Positions 46,801 to 59,093 of a stretch of 64,000 nt of DNA are shown here, one piece after another. Location: NCBI RefSeq assembly GCF_900496995.4, contig NC_044004.1:6076001-6140000 (forward strand), written 5' to 3'. The notes beneath the pieces were generated by a model that searched no databases, was not told where the DNA came from, and saw nothing but the letters and a program-made list of their open reading frames with translations. The stretch is from Aquila chrysaetos chrysaetos. Taxonomy: Eukaryota; Chordata; Aves; Accipitriformes; Accipitridae. The first letter of the stretch is position 1. Every line of letters begins with the position of its first letter. The translations under genes were made by a program, and so were the position numbers.

Positions 46801-49800
46801 CCCAGAATAGGTACTTTAAACAGCACTTGCACAGTGGCTTTGTCTAATAAAAATCCTCACTTGCATTTACTAGACCCCTAAGTCTGTTGTCATTATAAAC
46901 AATGGGAACTTTGCTACTCTTTGGAAGAGGTGAAGGACTGGAGGTCGGAGCGGCTGTTGAGGATGTAAGCTGTCAATCTTGCATATATTCATAGTGCTTT
47001 TTCCACACAGCTGTGAGCATTGCTGCTCTGAGGCAAGTGAGCCTGAATTCAGAAAATGTGATACAGCCGGTGGCAAGCAGACGTGTTCTGCGGGTGAGGT
47101 CAGTCTGGATACTTATTGTCTGTGGGAGTGTATTTTTAATAGCTGAAATCATGCACCTTGCATAGTTACAGGCGTTTTTCTATACAAGCACTTCAGATTG
47201 TGGAGGACATTTACCCAAAAGTGCATGTCTTCCCACTGCAAGCTGCAGAGCACCTCTAATGCTCATGAAAAGCGGATGGTGCATCTCACTGCTCAGTCAA
47301 GGCTTGATAGCAGGTGTTGAATGAGAGCTGAAATTTTTTTATGCTGTCCTCTGGAGGAGCTGTTCGAAAATATTTCTACAGAAAGTCAGATGAAAATGCT
47401 TCTGCACCAGAGGACTGAGCTCTGGGACAGCTTTACATTAGAAGTGGGGAGTTTCAGTAGTCATGATTAGCTTTAAGATGAAGCTTGATAATTTAGTAAT
47501 GGGATTATATAGCAGGGTCTTTTGCACTAGAGGAAAACTTGACCCAGCAAGCAAAGGGTCTCCTCTAGTCCCTTGTCCTATTTCCCATGAGAGCTCCCTG
47601 ATACCAGTTCGATCCCATTTCTCCAAACCTTTCTCAAGAAGAGACTTGTACTCTGCAATATCCAGCCTTTCCTGACTGCCACCTATATGAAAAAAGAGTC
47701 ATAGGACTGAACTTGGCTTTCTGGTAACTAGTGAGCTGGATGCTGAGGGGTTTGTGTTCCTTCCCAGGAAGGTGCAGCTCACTGGACCTCTCCTGGTGGC
47801 AGTGCTGGTCTGAGGTCACGGTTCCTCATCCCACCTTTGCTGTTTGGTCCTGCCCCACATCAGCCCCTGAGCTGTACTGTCTGATTCATTATATGACTGC
47901 TCAATAGTGCAGATCAATGACTTGATAATACATTAAATTGCCCTGCCTTGCTTTGCCTTCCCTTACACACCTTGTAAAGCTTGCAGGAGTAGAAACCTCC
48001 TAAGCTAACACTGCCACAGAGGACAAAAAATATGACCAATTATATCCTTGGGCAGAGGAACCAAAAAGAAACTTTTAGAGCTACCAGAATGTTCATAAAC
48101 TGGAGCTGCTGGCCAAGCAACACATCCCACTGCCAACAGCAAGACACAGCCTTACACCCTCCCACTCAATGACTTGCGAGACCTCCAAGGAAAATGCAGA
48201 TTACTTAAAAATGAACAGTCAACATGTGAATTCTTCGCAGTCAGTCTGCCCACAGCAACCATGCACAAATGTCAAGCCATGTTCAGGCTTCCCACATTCC
48301 TGGAGCCAGTGTGATGGTACACGTTTTACAAACCATACAGCTTCAGCAGCGCTGGTTAGTCCTGTCACCATGAATCACCTGCACCACATTTTCCTTTCTG
48401 CTGTTCAAAACTTTGATTCCCTTTCAGTTCCTCAGAAAAAACCACAATCTAAATGCCAGCATTTTCTCAGCTTTAGACCTAATTTTCCAATATTTTAACA
48501 TTCTGCCTGTTGATGGACTTTTAGGTTAGAGTCAAAGGCAAATTTTGTGGGCTTTTTTAAATTAAAAACTGCACTTATGTTGCATAATAGGGATTAAACT
48601 GGCCTTTCATGGTGGGCTTGAATTGGTGTGGTGCTCAATCAAGGTTCAGTTCTGTTCTCATTTTTCACATTGGCACTAGCCAGTCTTCTGCCAAAACCTG
48701 ACTCTGTTCCTATTGAGAGTGTCCCCGGGCTGAGGAACCACAGCCACAGAGACACACAGATGCCTTGGTGGAGGAGACGCAGCCGCCCCTGGGTTTGGAC
48801 ACAGCAGCACAAAGCATACCTTGCTTTCCCCCTCCTTCACTGCCAGCATCAGGTCATCCTTGATGTGTTTTTTGCAGTGCTCGCAGGTGCAGTCGAAGTA
48901 ATACTGCTTCTTCAGCTGTTTCCGCCGCTCCTCACTCACGTTGAGGAAATCCACGTAGGAAACAGTCAGCTCGTCCCCTGGAGAAATCTTGCTCAGTGCC
49001 CGCAGCTCGATCCTGGGTGCAAAGGAGATGAGATATTGACTTAGAGATGCAGCAGAAGCAAAGGTGCAGCCATAGAGCCATCAGGGACAAATCCTGTGAC
49101 CTGCCCCTGCCTTGCAGAGGTGAGCCCTTGCCCTAAGGTACGTCTTTAGCTCTTCAGGAAGGCAATGCAGAGATGGGCAGAAGTCTGGTTAACTGAATAC
49201 AGAGTAAAACCACAGTCATACCAGTTTCTCCTGCCCCTCTGCATGTCCCTGGCAGGGATATGTAAGGGTCCGAGCTATAAACAGATTATGGCTCCATTAC
49301 TTTATCTGGACGGGGGCTGAACCTAGACATAAAATTTTATTATGTTGCAGGAGATCTCGCCAGAAGAAAACCCTGAGACCAGAAATACCCAACAAGCCTT
49401 GCAAAATGCTGAGTTTGGACTTTGGGTCTTTTTTTAAGTACTGCTTTGCATGTTACCCACACATCCCTGGCTAGACTCCCAGACTGAGCTGTGCTGCTTT
49501 CAGTATCATTTTCACTCTGAAAAGTTAAGGCAAATTCCCGCTGGGTGCTGGGTAAGAGATGCCCTCACCCTTTTCATGCATCTCTACCTAAAGACTTAAA
49601 AACAATTCTCTGGAAATAGTCTATTTTTTTAATAGCTAATGTGATCTGATGCCTACTGTTAATACAAATGACAACTCAATTGCCATCCACAGCAAGCCCT
49701 TGATGACAGGCTTTTGGAAAGCCAGACCTCTGCACCTGCCTTTCTCTCATGTCGTTCCCCGCAAAAGGTCTTAAACAGTGTGGACACTCAAAAGTATTCC

Positions 49801-52800
49801 CTTGCTGTTTCACTCTACGTGCTAAATCTCCTGGTTACTCTGGGCCATCTCTCAGTTGCAGGGGCTGGACAGGCACAACTGAACTGAACTGGACAGGCTG
49901 AAGAATTTGGCCAGAATGGGAAAAAGCTCCATCAAATACCAGTTGTGAAGTGGTGCTTCTGTATCCATCTACTCCCCCATCTAGTAGTGACTCTACCCAT
50001 GGTTAGAAATAATTCCCTGCACTTGAGACCGGTGACCTTGGGCTCTCTGCTCAGACCAGTTAGTTGGTTAAACATATTTTTGCAGGTAGGCATACTTACA
50101 GGTTATCAAAATGAAGCGAGTCCCACGGTCTGAGCTCCCACCCTACCGTTGCGCTACAGTGTGGTACATCAGTCCTGGGACTCCCTCACCGTGGGCAGCG
50201 TGCCTTGATCATCCTCCTGCTGAGTTCAACAGCGTGTTTGATGTACACGCCTGCTATGAGGTGGACCTGGGGGGAACTGCTGGCTCCCACCTGAACATGA
50301 GGTGCTTTAGATGGGACCCAGTGAAGGTTTCACCAAAGGCATAGGTGGCATAGGACTCAAAGGTGTCACCAGGTGCATTAAAAGTAAGTCCTTTGGGGAG
50401 GACACGACTTTTTCTGCGTGATCATATTTCTGCAAGGGGATTGTAATTCTCTTGCAATTCCTGTTACAAGCTCTCAGCACCAAGGGGGTAGCTCTGAGCC
50501 TTTCAGCTGTGCTACAGCTGCTGTGAAAACTACTCTCTGAGGCTGGTCTTGACCTTCTCTGGGTGTTAGAGCATATCACTAGCATATTTCATACAAAATT
50601 TATCACTAAACATGCCGTCGTCATGAAGGGCAGCTATTAGTTATGTCGCAACCACAGGTAAATGCCAGCCAAAGAAAGGTGCAACCTGCTACTCCAGGAG
50701 AAAGTGCATAAAAAAGAGCAATTCCCATCAGAAAGGTTTACACATATAAACATTCCTGTTCACACTTAACAGGATCCTCATTAAAGTGAGTCATGCAACC
50801 AGAGAAGCAAAATCAAGCCTCTGACTTTTATGATGCCCCTGATAGCCTAAGCACCGTAGGTATATTTTAAGCAGCCATTCCTTGGGGGGGGGGGGGGGGG
50901 ATTGATAGCATTTGGGATAAGCCTGGAAACACATGGCATATTTTAAATGCTATAGTTAAAGAGACACTGTAAGCCAAGAGCACCCCACTGAGCTTGTCCT
51001 GTGCTCTTTCCCCAGTGTCTGCCCCAAGCACCAATGACCTTGAAAGACACACACACAGGCACTGCGAGTGCCCCATAGCTCAAAACTCAAATTGCCCCAA
51101 AATAGCAACTCTAATCAGAAGTGAAACTCATTTGCCCCTTTTTATGGTCCTATCTATAATGCACCAAGTAAGCGTCAATGGTGAAGAAGAGCACTTCAAA
51201 AGTATTTCACGTCTTATTTGAGGAAATCACACGTTTGCTTAAAATTAAAGTTTAAAGACAACAGTGTCCCTTTAACAGGACTGACTATAATATACCAAGT
51301 GCAGTGAGCTAAGCAGAGAAGTTTTTTTTTCAAATATTTTTGTGATTTCTTTAGTTTGGATCAGGTAACAGTGGCATCATTAAAGGGTAAAACATTAATC
51401 AGGTATTATGATAAAAAAGGATGAAACCTACATCTCATGGCACTGCTACTGTAGGCAACGCATTCAACGGGCACCGTTTGTTGCAGAAGAAACGTGGACT
51501 ATTTAGTATGTCAGTAATGCAATCATTTCTCATCTCCTAATACGCAAGGTTTTATTTTGGGCTGTACAAGATTAGCGAGACCTTGTTCTGACTTTCATGC
51601 TCTTGCCGTAGTCAGGGGAGGAGAAATGAGAAGTGGAGAGGGGAAATACTGACAGGGAGGAAGCCAAGGGAGAGGGTGGGAAGGCAGAGAGGGAATTTGC
51701 AGTGGGGGAGACAGTCATGGTATTACCACTATCATTTTAATTTACTACAAAATGCAGAGTTAAGTGAGGTTTGGGTTTAGTGGGGCTTTACACAGGGGGA
51801 GGAGTAGAAGTTCAGAAAATAGGGAAAGTGAAATTTTCTGCAAACAGAGGGAGCCCCTCGGGCTGTTTGCAGCTTTTCCATTAAACACGGGGCATTAGGG
51901 GTACAGGGCAAGGGGGGAGGATGATGCTTTCAAGACCGACCCACCTCATCTGTGTGTGGAACATTGATCTTACAGCCTCATGACTGAAAGACAAAACAAA
52001 CATCTGCAGTTTACACAGGTACAAGTACAACAAAAAAAAAAATGGGTACACGGTGGATTTGGTGGAGAACTGTCCTGGCACTGTGATTTTAGGAGTGGTC
52101 TTGGCCAGGGGGTGTGCAAAACCCGCTTCTGATGTTTGGCAGGCACAAGGGGGCTAGTTCTCCTGCACAGGAATGTCTCCACTGACATCAGTAGTCGTGC
52201 TCTCTAAAACACAGCTTGAAACAGAAATCAGACTGGGATATCAGCAACAAGGACTGTGCTCTGTGTAACGAGTTTAGTGTGTCCTCAAGTCCAGTATCGT
52301 GCCTTGAGCACTGATAGAGTGCTCGGTTCCCACAACAGGGGCTTATCATCAGGTTTCCACAGAAAGACAAGAAACCTTCATAATTTACCTGGCCAATAAC
52401 CAGATGGTCAAGTTTAAAGTCAGTAACAGGATACATGTGGGAGCTTTGACAAGCTGCTAGGCAAACAAAATGCCATTCCTCTACTTGCCGCCCAGAAACT
52501 CAGACTTCAGGCTTGCTATCACTGCTATTTACCTCCTCCACTTCCCAGGCTGATTGGAGAGGTTCTCCATTATCCCACTATGGATCTGATACAGGGCAAT
52601 TGGATATCAGAGCACAGACTCCAATCTGACTTTGGATCGGACCCTATTTCCCACCAAGGTAATCATCCTAATGCAGTTTTGTTTTCTCTTTGCTCGTTTA
52701 CCAGCTGCTTGATAAACGCTGGTACAGTTTTATCAGGTAAAACCAGCAGCTGTAACTGGAGTGCACAAACAATGTGTTAAAGAAGGGGAGGATGGAGGGT

Positions 52801-55800
52801 TAACTTATAGCACTAAAGTTTGGTGAACACAGGAATTTGTAAAATCTTAGGAGAAAATTTGGATTAAATACTGTGGCTGTGCAGTTCTTGGCAAGCAGTT
52901 TCCCACAGTTAATGTCTCACACACGATACAACTTGCTGAATCAGCAGCAGTTTATACCTGTTACGGCCTGGAGGCTGGGAAGGGCAGAACATCCCTCCCG
53001 CGGGCTGCCCCGAGCACTGAGAGCAGCAGCCTCCGCTCCCTGCTCTGTTGAAACATCCCTGCATTTCCCACTTTATCTCTTTCCATCTCGCATGTCCTGC
53101 AGAAGTTTTCTTACAGGACTTGAGTGGGAATGGGGAATGCCCAGCGGCTTAGGGCAACCTTCACTTGCACGTGACTCGGTTTGCAAATAACAATCACAAT
53201 TGTCATTAAGATCCCATTGCTAAAGAGTTAATCAGTGATTAATAGAGATGGTACACTCTCACAAAGATGAAGGTTATGTTAGGAATGGTTATAAACACAT
53301 CAGCAGATGATAGTGATACACAGCTGATTGCAAGCTTCGGTTATGAGAAACTCTTGGACTGTGGACTCGGTATAATCTTTAATAATTTATTAACCATAAT
53401 TGTTTCTTAACTATTTATAAATAAAGCCTCAATATAAGGGGTGATCTAGGCAGCTACTTAGTACTTTATCTACCTATTTTGAGTCTGGTTTCAAAACCCA
53501 CAGAAACCAGGGGAGAATTCTTTGCTGGTTCACTGGATTTGGGGTCAAACCTTGTGTATTTGTCTAGTGCATCAGACAATAATTTTTAAAATAACAATAA
53601 TGAGAGAGAAAACAGTTCCTCTTTAGAAAGAAAATCCTGATTTTTTTCTTCTGAGCTAGAGAAGGAAACAAGAATGAATAGATTTTCTGGGGCAGGGGTC
53701 TGACACTGTGGGGTTAGCAGAGTCTGCTGAGTTGCCCATTAGGATGCATCCCCACTGTGCCCAAGGAAAGAAATCCACTCACTTGCCATTGTTGAAGATG
53801 ACGGTACAGTTGGGCCAGCAATCATGGTTGGCCTGGCAGAGATTGGGGAAGATTCCCACACCAACAGCCTGTAGTCCTCTTTGGTCACTGAGGGTAAAGC
53901 CGTTGCAGCTGATCTAGTCCCAAAACACAGGCAGGAAGAAGCATTGAAGGAGAAAAAGCTGAACTCAGCTACATTCAGGATTTCTCAATTCCCACTGATG
54001 CTTTAGAAGAGGTATGTCTCTAGCATAACATCTCCAAACTTTAAGGAGAAAGGAGGAGTGCCTACGAGATTATTGCAGAAGGTAATTGTAGAAACATCTT
54101 TAGCTGGGATAAAACATCAGAAGAGAAGCAATGCAGGACTCATGCAGATGGACCAATGCAAAGCAGAGCTCTGCAGAACATTTGCTGTTAATATTCATTT
54201 GGGATGTTTAAGATAAATTTGGTTTGACCGTGCATCAGTTTTCTTATATTTGCTTCCTGCAAATAATTCAGAAAAAGGTCACAGGAAGATGAATTTGAGG
54301 TAATTCAAGCAGAGCATCAGCAGAAAGCAAAGTTCACGCTTATTAAAACAGGTATCAGTTAGAAATTTACCTTGAGAGCTACATTCAACATAGCCATATT
54401 TACTGGGTGACCCACAGAGATTATAAAAAACAGTTACTACTGTTTGTTATGAGTCTCAGACAATTTTCAGAATGACTACTTTTGGGTGACATATATACCA
54501 AGAATACATTATTATACTTTTCTATATGGCACATTCTTATCACATAAGAACAGAACAGTTTTCAGCTGCAAACATGAACCAAGGAAGTATTTGCAAAGAG
54601 AAAATGTGATAGTATATACCAAAGGAAATAATTTCAACAGTTGCTAATTATTTTACTCTGTTTTTTTTACTCTTTTTTTAACTGATTCTGTATTTTATCT
54701 GTACTTCCTTACTTCTGCATGGGCAAGTTATGTCAGTCACTAGTACATAGGTCTCCCTGAGCCCAGTGGACTGGATGTCCTTTGTGGGGTGTGTACGAAA
54801 GGATGCTGCGTCCCCTGTCTGTGCTAGGGCTGGCAAAGACAACTTCTCCACCACACCAGCAACTGGCAAAGGTGTGAGCAGAGTGTGCATCTCATCTCAG
54901 CTGACGCTGGCCCCTTGGGCAGTGTTGCTAGCTGAGAGGTTTGTGCAGCCCGGAATACACCCTGACCTGTACCGGGGCTGGAGGCAGAGCAGCTCAGCCT
55001 GAACTGGCTTCTGGGAATTTCCCTCTCTGCTACACTGAGAACAAAAAATTGTAGTTAACAAGTCAGGAATGGATATTATTAAATATATTTAGTATATTTT
55101 ACCTATTTCTATAATGTATATAATATATATTTATAATATACATGTAAAAAATCTAATGCACACAATGTAATAGACATTAATGCATATACTAAAACAGTTC
55201 TGTTACATTCACATATATTTTATGTATATTTACTAAAAAATATATTTAAATAGATTCTCTCAGCTCTCCCAGGTGCAGAGAGATGCCCAGCAGGACTTGT
55301 GATGTCAATGCAGCACCTACAGTTGAGCGAGCTGCTTGCCTGCATGTTTAGACAGATGAAATGTTTCAGACCTTGCCCTTGTCGTGCCTCAGTTTCCCAG
55401 TGTCAGTGCAGCAGTGGTGCAGATGGGGAATGGGCAGCATTCAAACCACCTGCAGCAAATGCTGGTCTCAGCTATCCCAAACGCTATGGCCTTTTAAGGG
55501 CAAGAGAGGGATGAACTCAGCCATCCTCAACTCAGGCCAGTTGGAGACTTTCTCTGGGAAGCTGGCATTAAAAGCAGCCCCCCATTTGCTCTCCCACCCC
55601 TTCGACGTACCACTCCGAATATGTGGGAGATGTACTGCATGCCGAATTGCTGGCTCTGGGGCGGCCAAAACTCGAGGAAGCTCTCCACGTCGGCACGGAG
55701 CTCCTTCTTCTCCTCCTCACCAAGGCTGTCCACGTGGTTCTGCAGGTCATCGATGGAGACCAGGCAGCCCTCTCCCAGTCCGCTGCCTTCCCTCTCTATC

Positions 55801-56684
55801 TTCCACATGATGCGGGCAGCCAGTCTGGCCAGGAGAAAGCCCCAAGTGTTAGCACCACCACCACCCACTGCAAGGAGAGGGACCAAAGGACCATCAAAAT
55901 TCATTTCATGGGTGGGAAATTGTGTGCAGACAGACCGAGGCAGGCTCAGCATCAGATGGCTGATGGCTGGTCACCATCCACGGGTTTTTGAAGGAAAGGG
56001 AGATGCAGGGTTTTGCCCTGGCATCTATGTTCTCGTCTGGAGAAGTGCTACTGACCTTCCTCAGGTCCCCAGCCCTCCACAACAGCCCTCATTTCCTTGA
56101 GGATTCCTCTCATTTTCCATGATGGAGCTGGGATGTGAAGCCAAATCAATGTATCCTATAGATAAATTGGGGAAGAGCCCATCTCCTCTTCTACTTTTCC
56201 ACCTACTCCCCACTTTCCCACACTTCCTAAATCGCCCTGGGTGGGTTTGCCTCACCATGTTCAGCTGCAGTAGACTTTTTGGGGCCCAGCACCAAAAAAA
56301 AAAGCAGAAGCACAACCCCCTCGCACCCCAGATGCTAGTCCAGGTCCCCATCCCCTCAGCTCAAGGATACTCCTGGCCTTTCCCAAACCATCTCCCACCT
56401 CTACCCTCTCCAGATCAGACCACCCAGCTCTTCCTCACCACCCTCCGGAGGGATGCTCTGTCCTCTCCCACTGTCCCCAGGCTCAGTCCCCGGGGGTCAG
56501 CTCTCACCTGATGTTTTCAGTGGGTGCCTTGCCGTGCTTCTTGATGGCGGAGCACTCATTTTTGTGGTTCAGCCAAGCTGCTCGCTGGCAGGTCCGGTCG
56601 CAGTAGTAGGCGAACTTGCACTGGCCGCAGCGGTGGAGCCTCTCCTGCCGTTTGAAGCAGGTGTGACAGATGACGTGTGTCAGG
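40661..56684 (-). CDS. SMYD1: SMYD1, SET and MYND domain protein 1 (exons 2-10; exon 1 not in window)
   Basis: Exons in transcript order: 56684-56508, 55824-55611, 53913-53783, 51983-51945, 49012-48820, 45495-45403, 44204-44041, 42475-42307, 40819-40661. Together they are 1339 nt, or 445 aa plus stop after completing the first split codon; with a first exon of about 46 aa as in human this gives about 491 aa (human 490). SMYD1 is a striated-muscle histone lysine methyltransferase and myosin-chaperone partner needed for cardiogenesis and sarcomere assembly. Visible parts are the MYND zinc-finger cysteines (exon 2), SET motifs NHDCWPN (exon 4) and DELTVSY (exon 6), the post-SET CTCEHC (exon 6) and the helical C-terminal domain (exons 7-10). 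All splice sites are GT-AG and all phases agree. I searched 56685-64000 for the MENVEVF first exon on the minus strand and did not find it. Confidence 0.96.
42307..42475 (-). CDS. SMYD1: SMYD1 exon 9
   Basis: 169 nt, acceptor tttccag and donor gtaggt. It encodes [18 protein letters not shown] through [11 protein letters not shown]. Confidence 0.95.
43170..43184. repeat. (G)15 homopolymer in SMYD1 intron 8
   Basis: Fifteen consecutive G on the plus strand, so a C-run in the SMYD1 transcript. Confidence 0.9.
44041..44204 (-). CDS. SMYD1: SMYD1 exon 8
   Basis: 164 nt, acceptor ggcacag and donor gtatgt. It encodes [15 protein letters not shown], the [17 protein letters not shown] helix pair and RMVDGYL. 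Confidence 0.95.
45403..45495 (-). CDS. SMYD1: SMYD1 exon 7
   Basis: 93 nt (31 codons, phase 0 at both ends), acceptor gtccccag and donor gtgagt. It encodes [19 protein letters not shown] to EGLYHE at the start of the C-terminal helical domain. Confidence 0.94.
46619..46633. repeat. Short (AT)n microsatellite
   Basis: Seven AT units in SMYD1 intron 6. Confidence 0.85.
48820..49012 (-). CDS. SMYD1: SMYD1 exon 6 (end of SET, post-SET)
   Basis: 193 nt, acceptor cacccag and donor gtatgc. It encodes [10 protein letters not shown], the [10 protein letters not shown] catalytic-tyrosine segment and the post-SET zinc motif CTCEHC. Confidence 0.95.
50884..50900. repeat. (G)17 homopolymer in SMYD1 intron 5
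   Basis: Seventeen consecutive G on the plus strand. The length may be affected by sequencing error, as for any long homopolymer. Confidence 0.9.
51945..51983 (-). CDS. SMYD1: SMYD1 exon 5 (39-nt cassette exon)
   Basis: 39 nt between tctttcag and gtgggt. It encodes the 13-residue segment [13 protein letters not shown] together with split codons. Skipping it keeps the frame (AA from exon 4 joins G of exon 6 to give Lys). Muscle isoforms with and without these 13 residues are known in other vertebrates. Confidence 0.93.
53783..53913 (-). CDS. SMYD1: SMYD1 exon 4 (SET core)
   Basis: 131 nt, acceptor gggactag and donor gtgagt. It encodes [10 protein letters not shown], the GVGIFPNL strand and the S-adenosylmethionine-pocket motif NHDCWPNC. 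The human protein has Gly-Leu-Val where this has Cys-Gln-Ala before NHDC. Confidence 0.94.
55070..55260. repeat. AT-rich low-complexity block in SMYD1 intron 3
   Basis: About 190 bp dominated by TATA/ATAT runs, 350 bp upstream (in transcript sense downstream) of exon 3. Confidence 0.8.
55611..55824 (-). CDS. SMYD1: SMYD1 exon 3
   Basis: 214 nt, acceptor cctggccag and donor gtacgt. It encodes [13 protein letters not shown] through [19 protein letters not shown], part of the SET-I linker region. Confidence 0.95.
56508..56684 (-). CDS. SMYD1: SMYD1 exon 2 (MYND zinc finger)
   Basis: 177 nt, acceptor ccttccag and donor gtgaga. It encodes the MYND pattern CHTCF...CGQC...YYCDRTCQ...HKNEC, with all expected zinc-ligand Cys/His residues, and ends ENI plus two bases of an Arg codon. 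Confidence 0.95.
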
Positions 56685-58950
56685 CTGGAAGGACAGAAGG
56701 ACCCGTTGGCTCATACCTTGGTGAAGGACCAGCTCCACCCAGCAAGGGTTCTGCCAGCTTTTTGTCCCTGGGCTCCCCACAGCCACTAAGGATGGACTGC
56801 CAGAGATTTTTAGGGAGGATGGAGAAACATCCCACCCAGCGTAATCTTTCTGTGCTTGCCCAGTGCTGTTCCTTTTCTGTTTGGCTACGCCAAAGAGACA
56901 AACATTTTGTTTAAAGGAGGACAGCAATAAAGCATTCCCCAGCTCTCAGCCCTCTTGTCTGCAGCTCACCTGCTCCTCCTCAGCACCGCCGCTGTTAATA
57001 GGATTTTCAGGCTGTTTTCATTTTCTGTCTGGCCCGTGCTGAAGCACCAGCCACCCATTTGCTGAGAAGAAAGCAGATGCCTAATGAGTCTGTGGCTCAG
57101 GCAAGCACAAAGAAGAATGTGAAGGCAAAGAGCCAGCCTCAGAGCTTCACCTGCCTGCAAAGCCTCTGAATTTGGCTGAAGTGAAACCGCTGCTGAGCAC
57201 TAAGGTTTTTCTGGGCCCCACATGGGCCACCACCATGCCCAAGAGACTTAGGAAAACATTGGGCGAGAGGGACCAAATGGGAGCATGACTCTGAGCTGTC
57301 CTAACTGCTCTCCTAAGCTTTCCTTAGGCACAGGCATACTGTGGGAATAAAAAAACACATCAGAAATATTCTGTTAGTGAGGTGTATCACGATGAAGAAG
57401 ATTGGTAGATCAAAGTGGCTGCATAGGGAAACCCTGTGTTTGTACTGCTTGAAACCAAGATATGTTTTCATGGATTAAAAAGCAGCTTTGCTTATCACTT
57501 CTTTTTGCCACTGGGCCAAAGGTGTAGCTGTACTGGACACACTGCACTTGGCAACTGTGGCATTGTGTTGGAAATCACATGGGGAAACCAAGAAAACTGC
57601 CTCCTTCAAGGTAGATCTTCTCATCACAGAGTGGTTTACGTCTTCTCCTCCTTCCTTCGGTCTCAGTACACGTCTCCTGGCTGTCCACCCTCAGGAGACA
57701 GCAGCACGGAGCCCCAGACCAGGGGGGTTTGGGGCTCTCCTGGTCCCAGTGATTCCAGACAGATGCTTACTGTGGATTAGTGAAGGTCTGAGGGACCAGG
57801 GCAGGCTCCCAGCCATTCAGCAGGACCCCAGGCACGAATGCTGAGGCACAAATGGATTTTCAGCTGCCCGGGGATGGACAAGGAACACGAAACAGCTGAA
57901 GACAGAGGAAAGATGAACTCTCAACAGCTCGCAGGAGCACTGGCTGGGGTAGGACATGGGGTGGGCTGGCTGTAATGCCAACCTTAGGGAGCAATACTTG
58001 CATTTATGATCACCATCAGATTTTATTAATAAATCTAGGGGATCTTTCATCTTCACAAGGCTGGTATGTTGCTGAGCTGAGAACATCAATGATTTACTGC
58101 TGGTCAGTGGCCCAGAAGATGACACCAATGGAGGTATTGTTAAACATTACAGGTAATGAGCACAGTGCGTGATGTGAGGATGTCCTCTGCTGTCAGGGCA
58201 TGAAGTCCTCCCTGTTTAGTCCGGTGTCAGCTTCACAAGGGCTATGCTCTTTAGGCCACTTAAAGCCTTCCTGCAGATGGGCTAGTGATGCAGATTTCTC
58301 TTCCAAATGCAAAAGCCTGAGTTGTCTTTCTCTGGTGCCGGCAGTGGTAAGTGTTCCTCACTGGCTATTCCTGCTCCTGGCTCTGTGATTTAACTAGTTG
58401 ACAGGTTACTGTGAGTTAGATGGTCACAGGATAACTGGGAAACACCTTTCAAAAGGAGCAAGTTGCTCCTTTAGAGTGTTCAAAAGAGGATTTCAATTGT
58501 ATGTATGTAACTATAACCAAGGCTGGGGGAGGAATGCATCAGAGGATACTGATGAAGAAGTCTAACCTCACATCCTCCCTCCGAGAGTGTCCAGGGACCC
58601 AGACCAACGGGAAACCTCCCCCATGTGCCCCTTTCACATGTCCAGCTGCTTGCTCCTAGGACTTAATTCATTGGGAAAGAGGGGGAGACACTTTGGTCTC
58701 CTGCTCAAACAACTTTGGGACTTTCCCTTTGCTGCTAGAGAAGGCTATTTACTGCCTGTTTTGGTGACCCCAGCTGTCTGCTTCTCCAGGCAACTGCCCA
58801 CTTTATCTCTGCCTCCAGCCAGGCTTGACAGAACAGGAGAATTTAAATTCCCATCACCTAGACACTGTTGGTCCCAGGAGGGAGATTGTCCTCATTGCAA
58901 AAAGGTCACTGACCACAGAGGCTTCATTATAAAGGGAACAATATTATCAC

Positions 58951-59093
58951 CGACAGCCCACAGTGGGGAAACTGAGGCACAAGGAAATAAAAAATTTATT
59001 GATGATCACACGAGGAGGCTGTGCCACAGGCAGTAATCAGACCCACAGCCCCAGAGTCCCCAACCCCAAGACTGTCCTGCCTCTCCACTATAC
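58951..59093 (-). mobile_element. MIR-like SINE, long copy
   Basis: Starts 'cagtggggaaactgaggcac', continues through a 'gatcacacgaggaggctgtg' block and ends 'ctgtcctgcctctccactat', following the reverse complement of MIR from the core to near its 5' end. This is the longest of the ancient SINE traces here. Confidence 0.7.
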
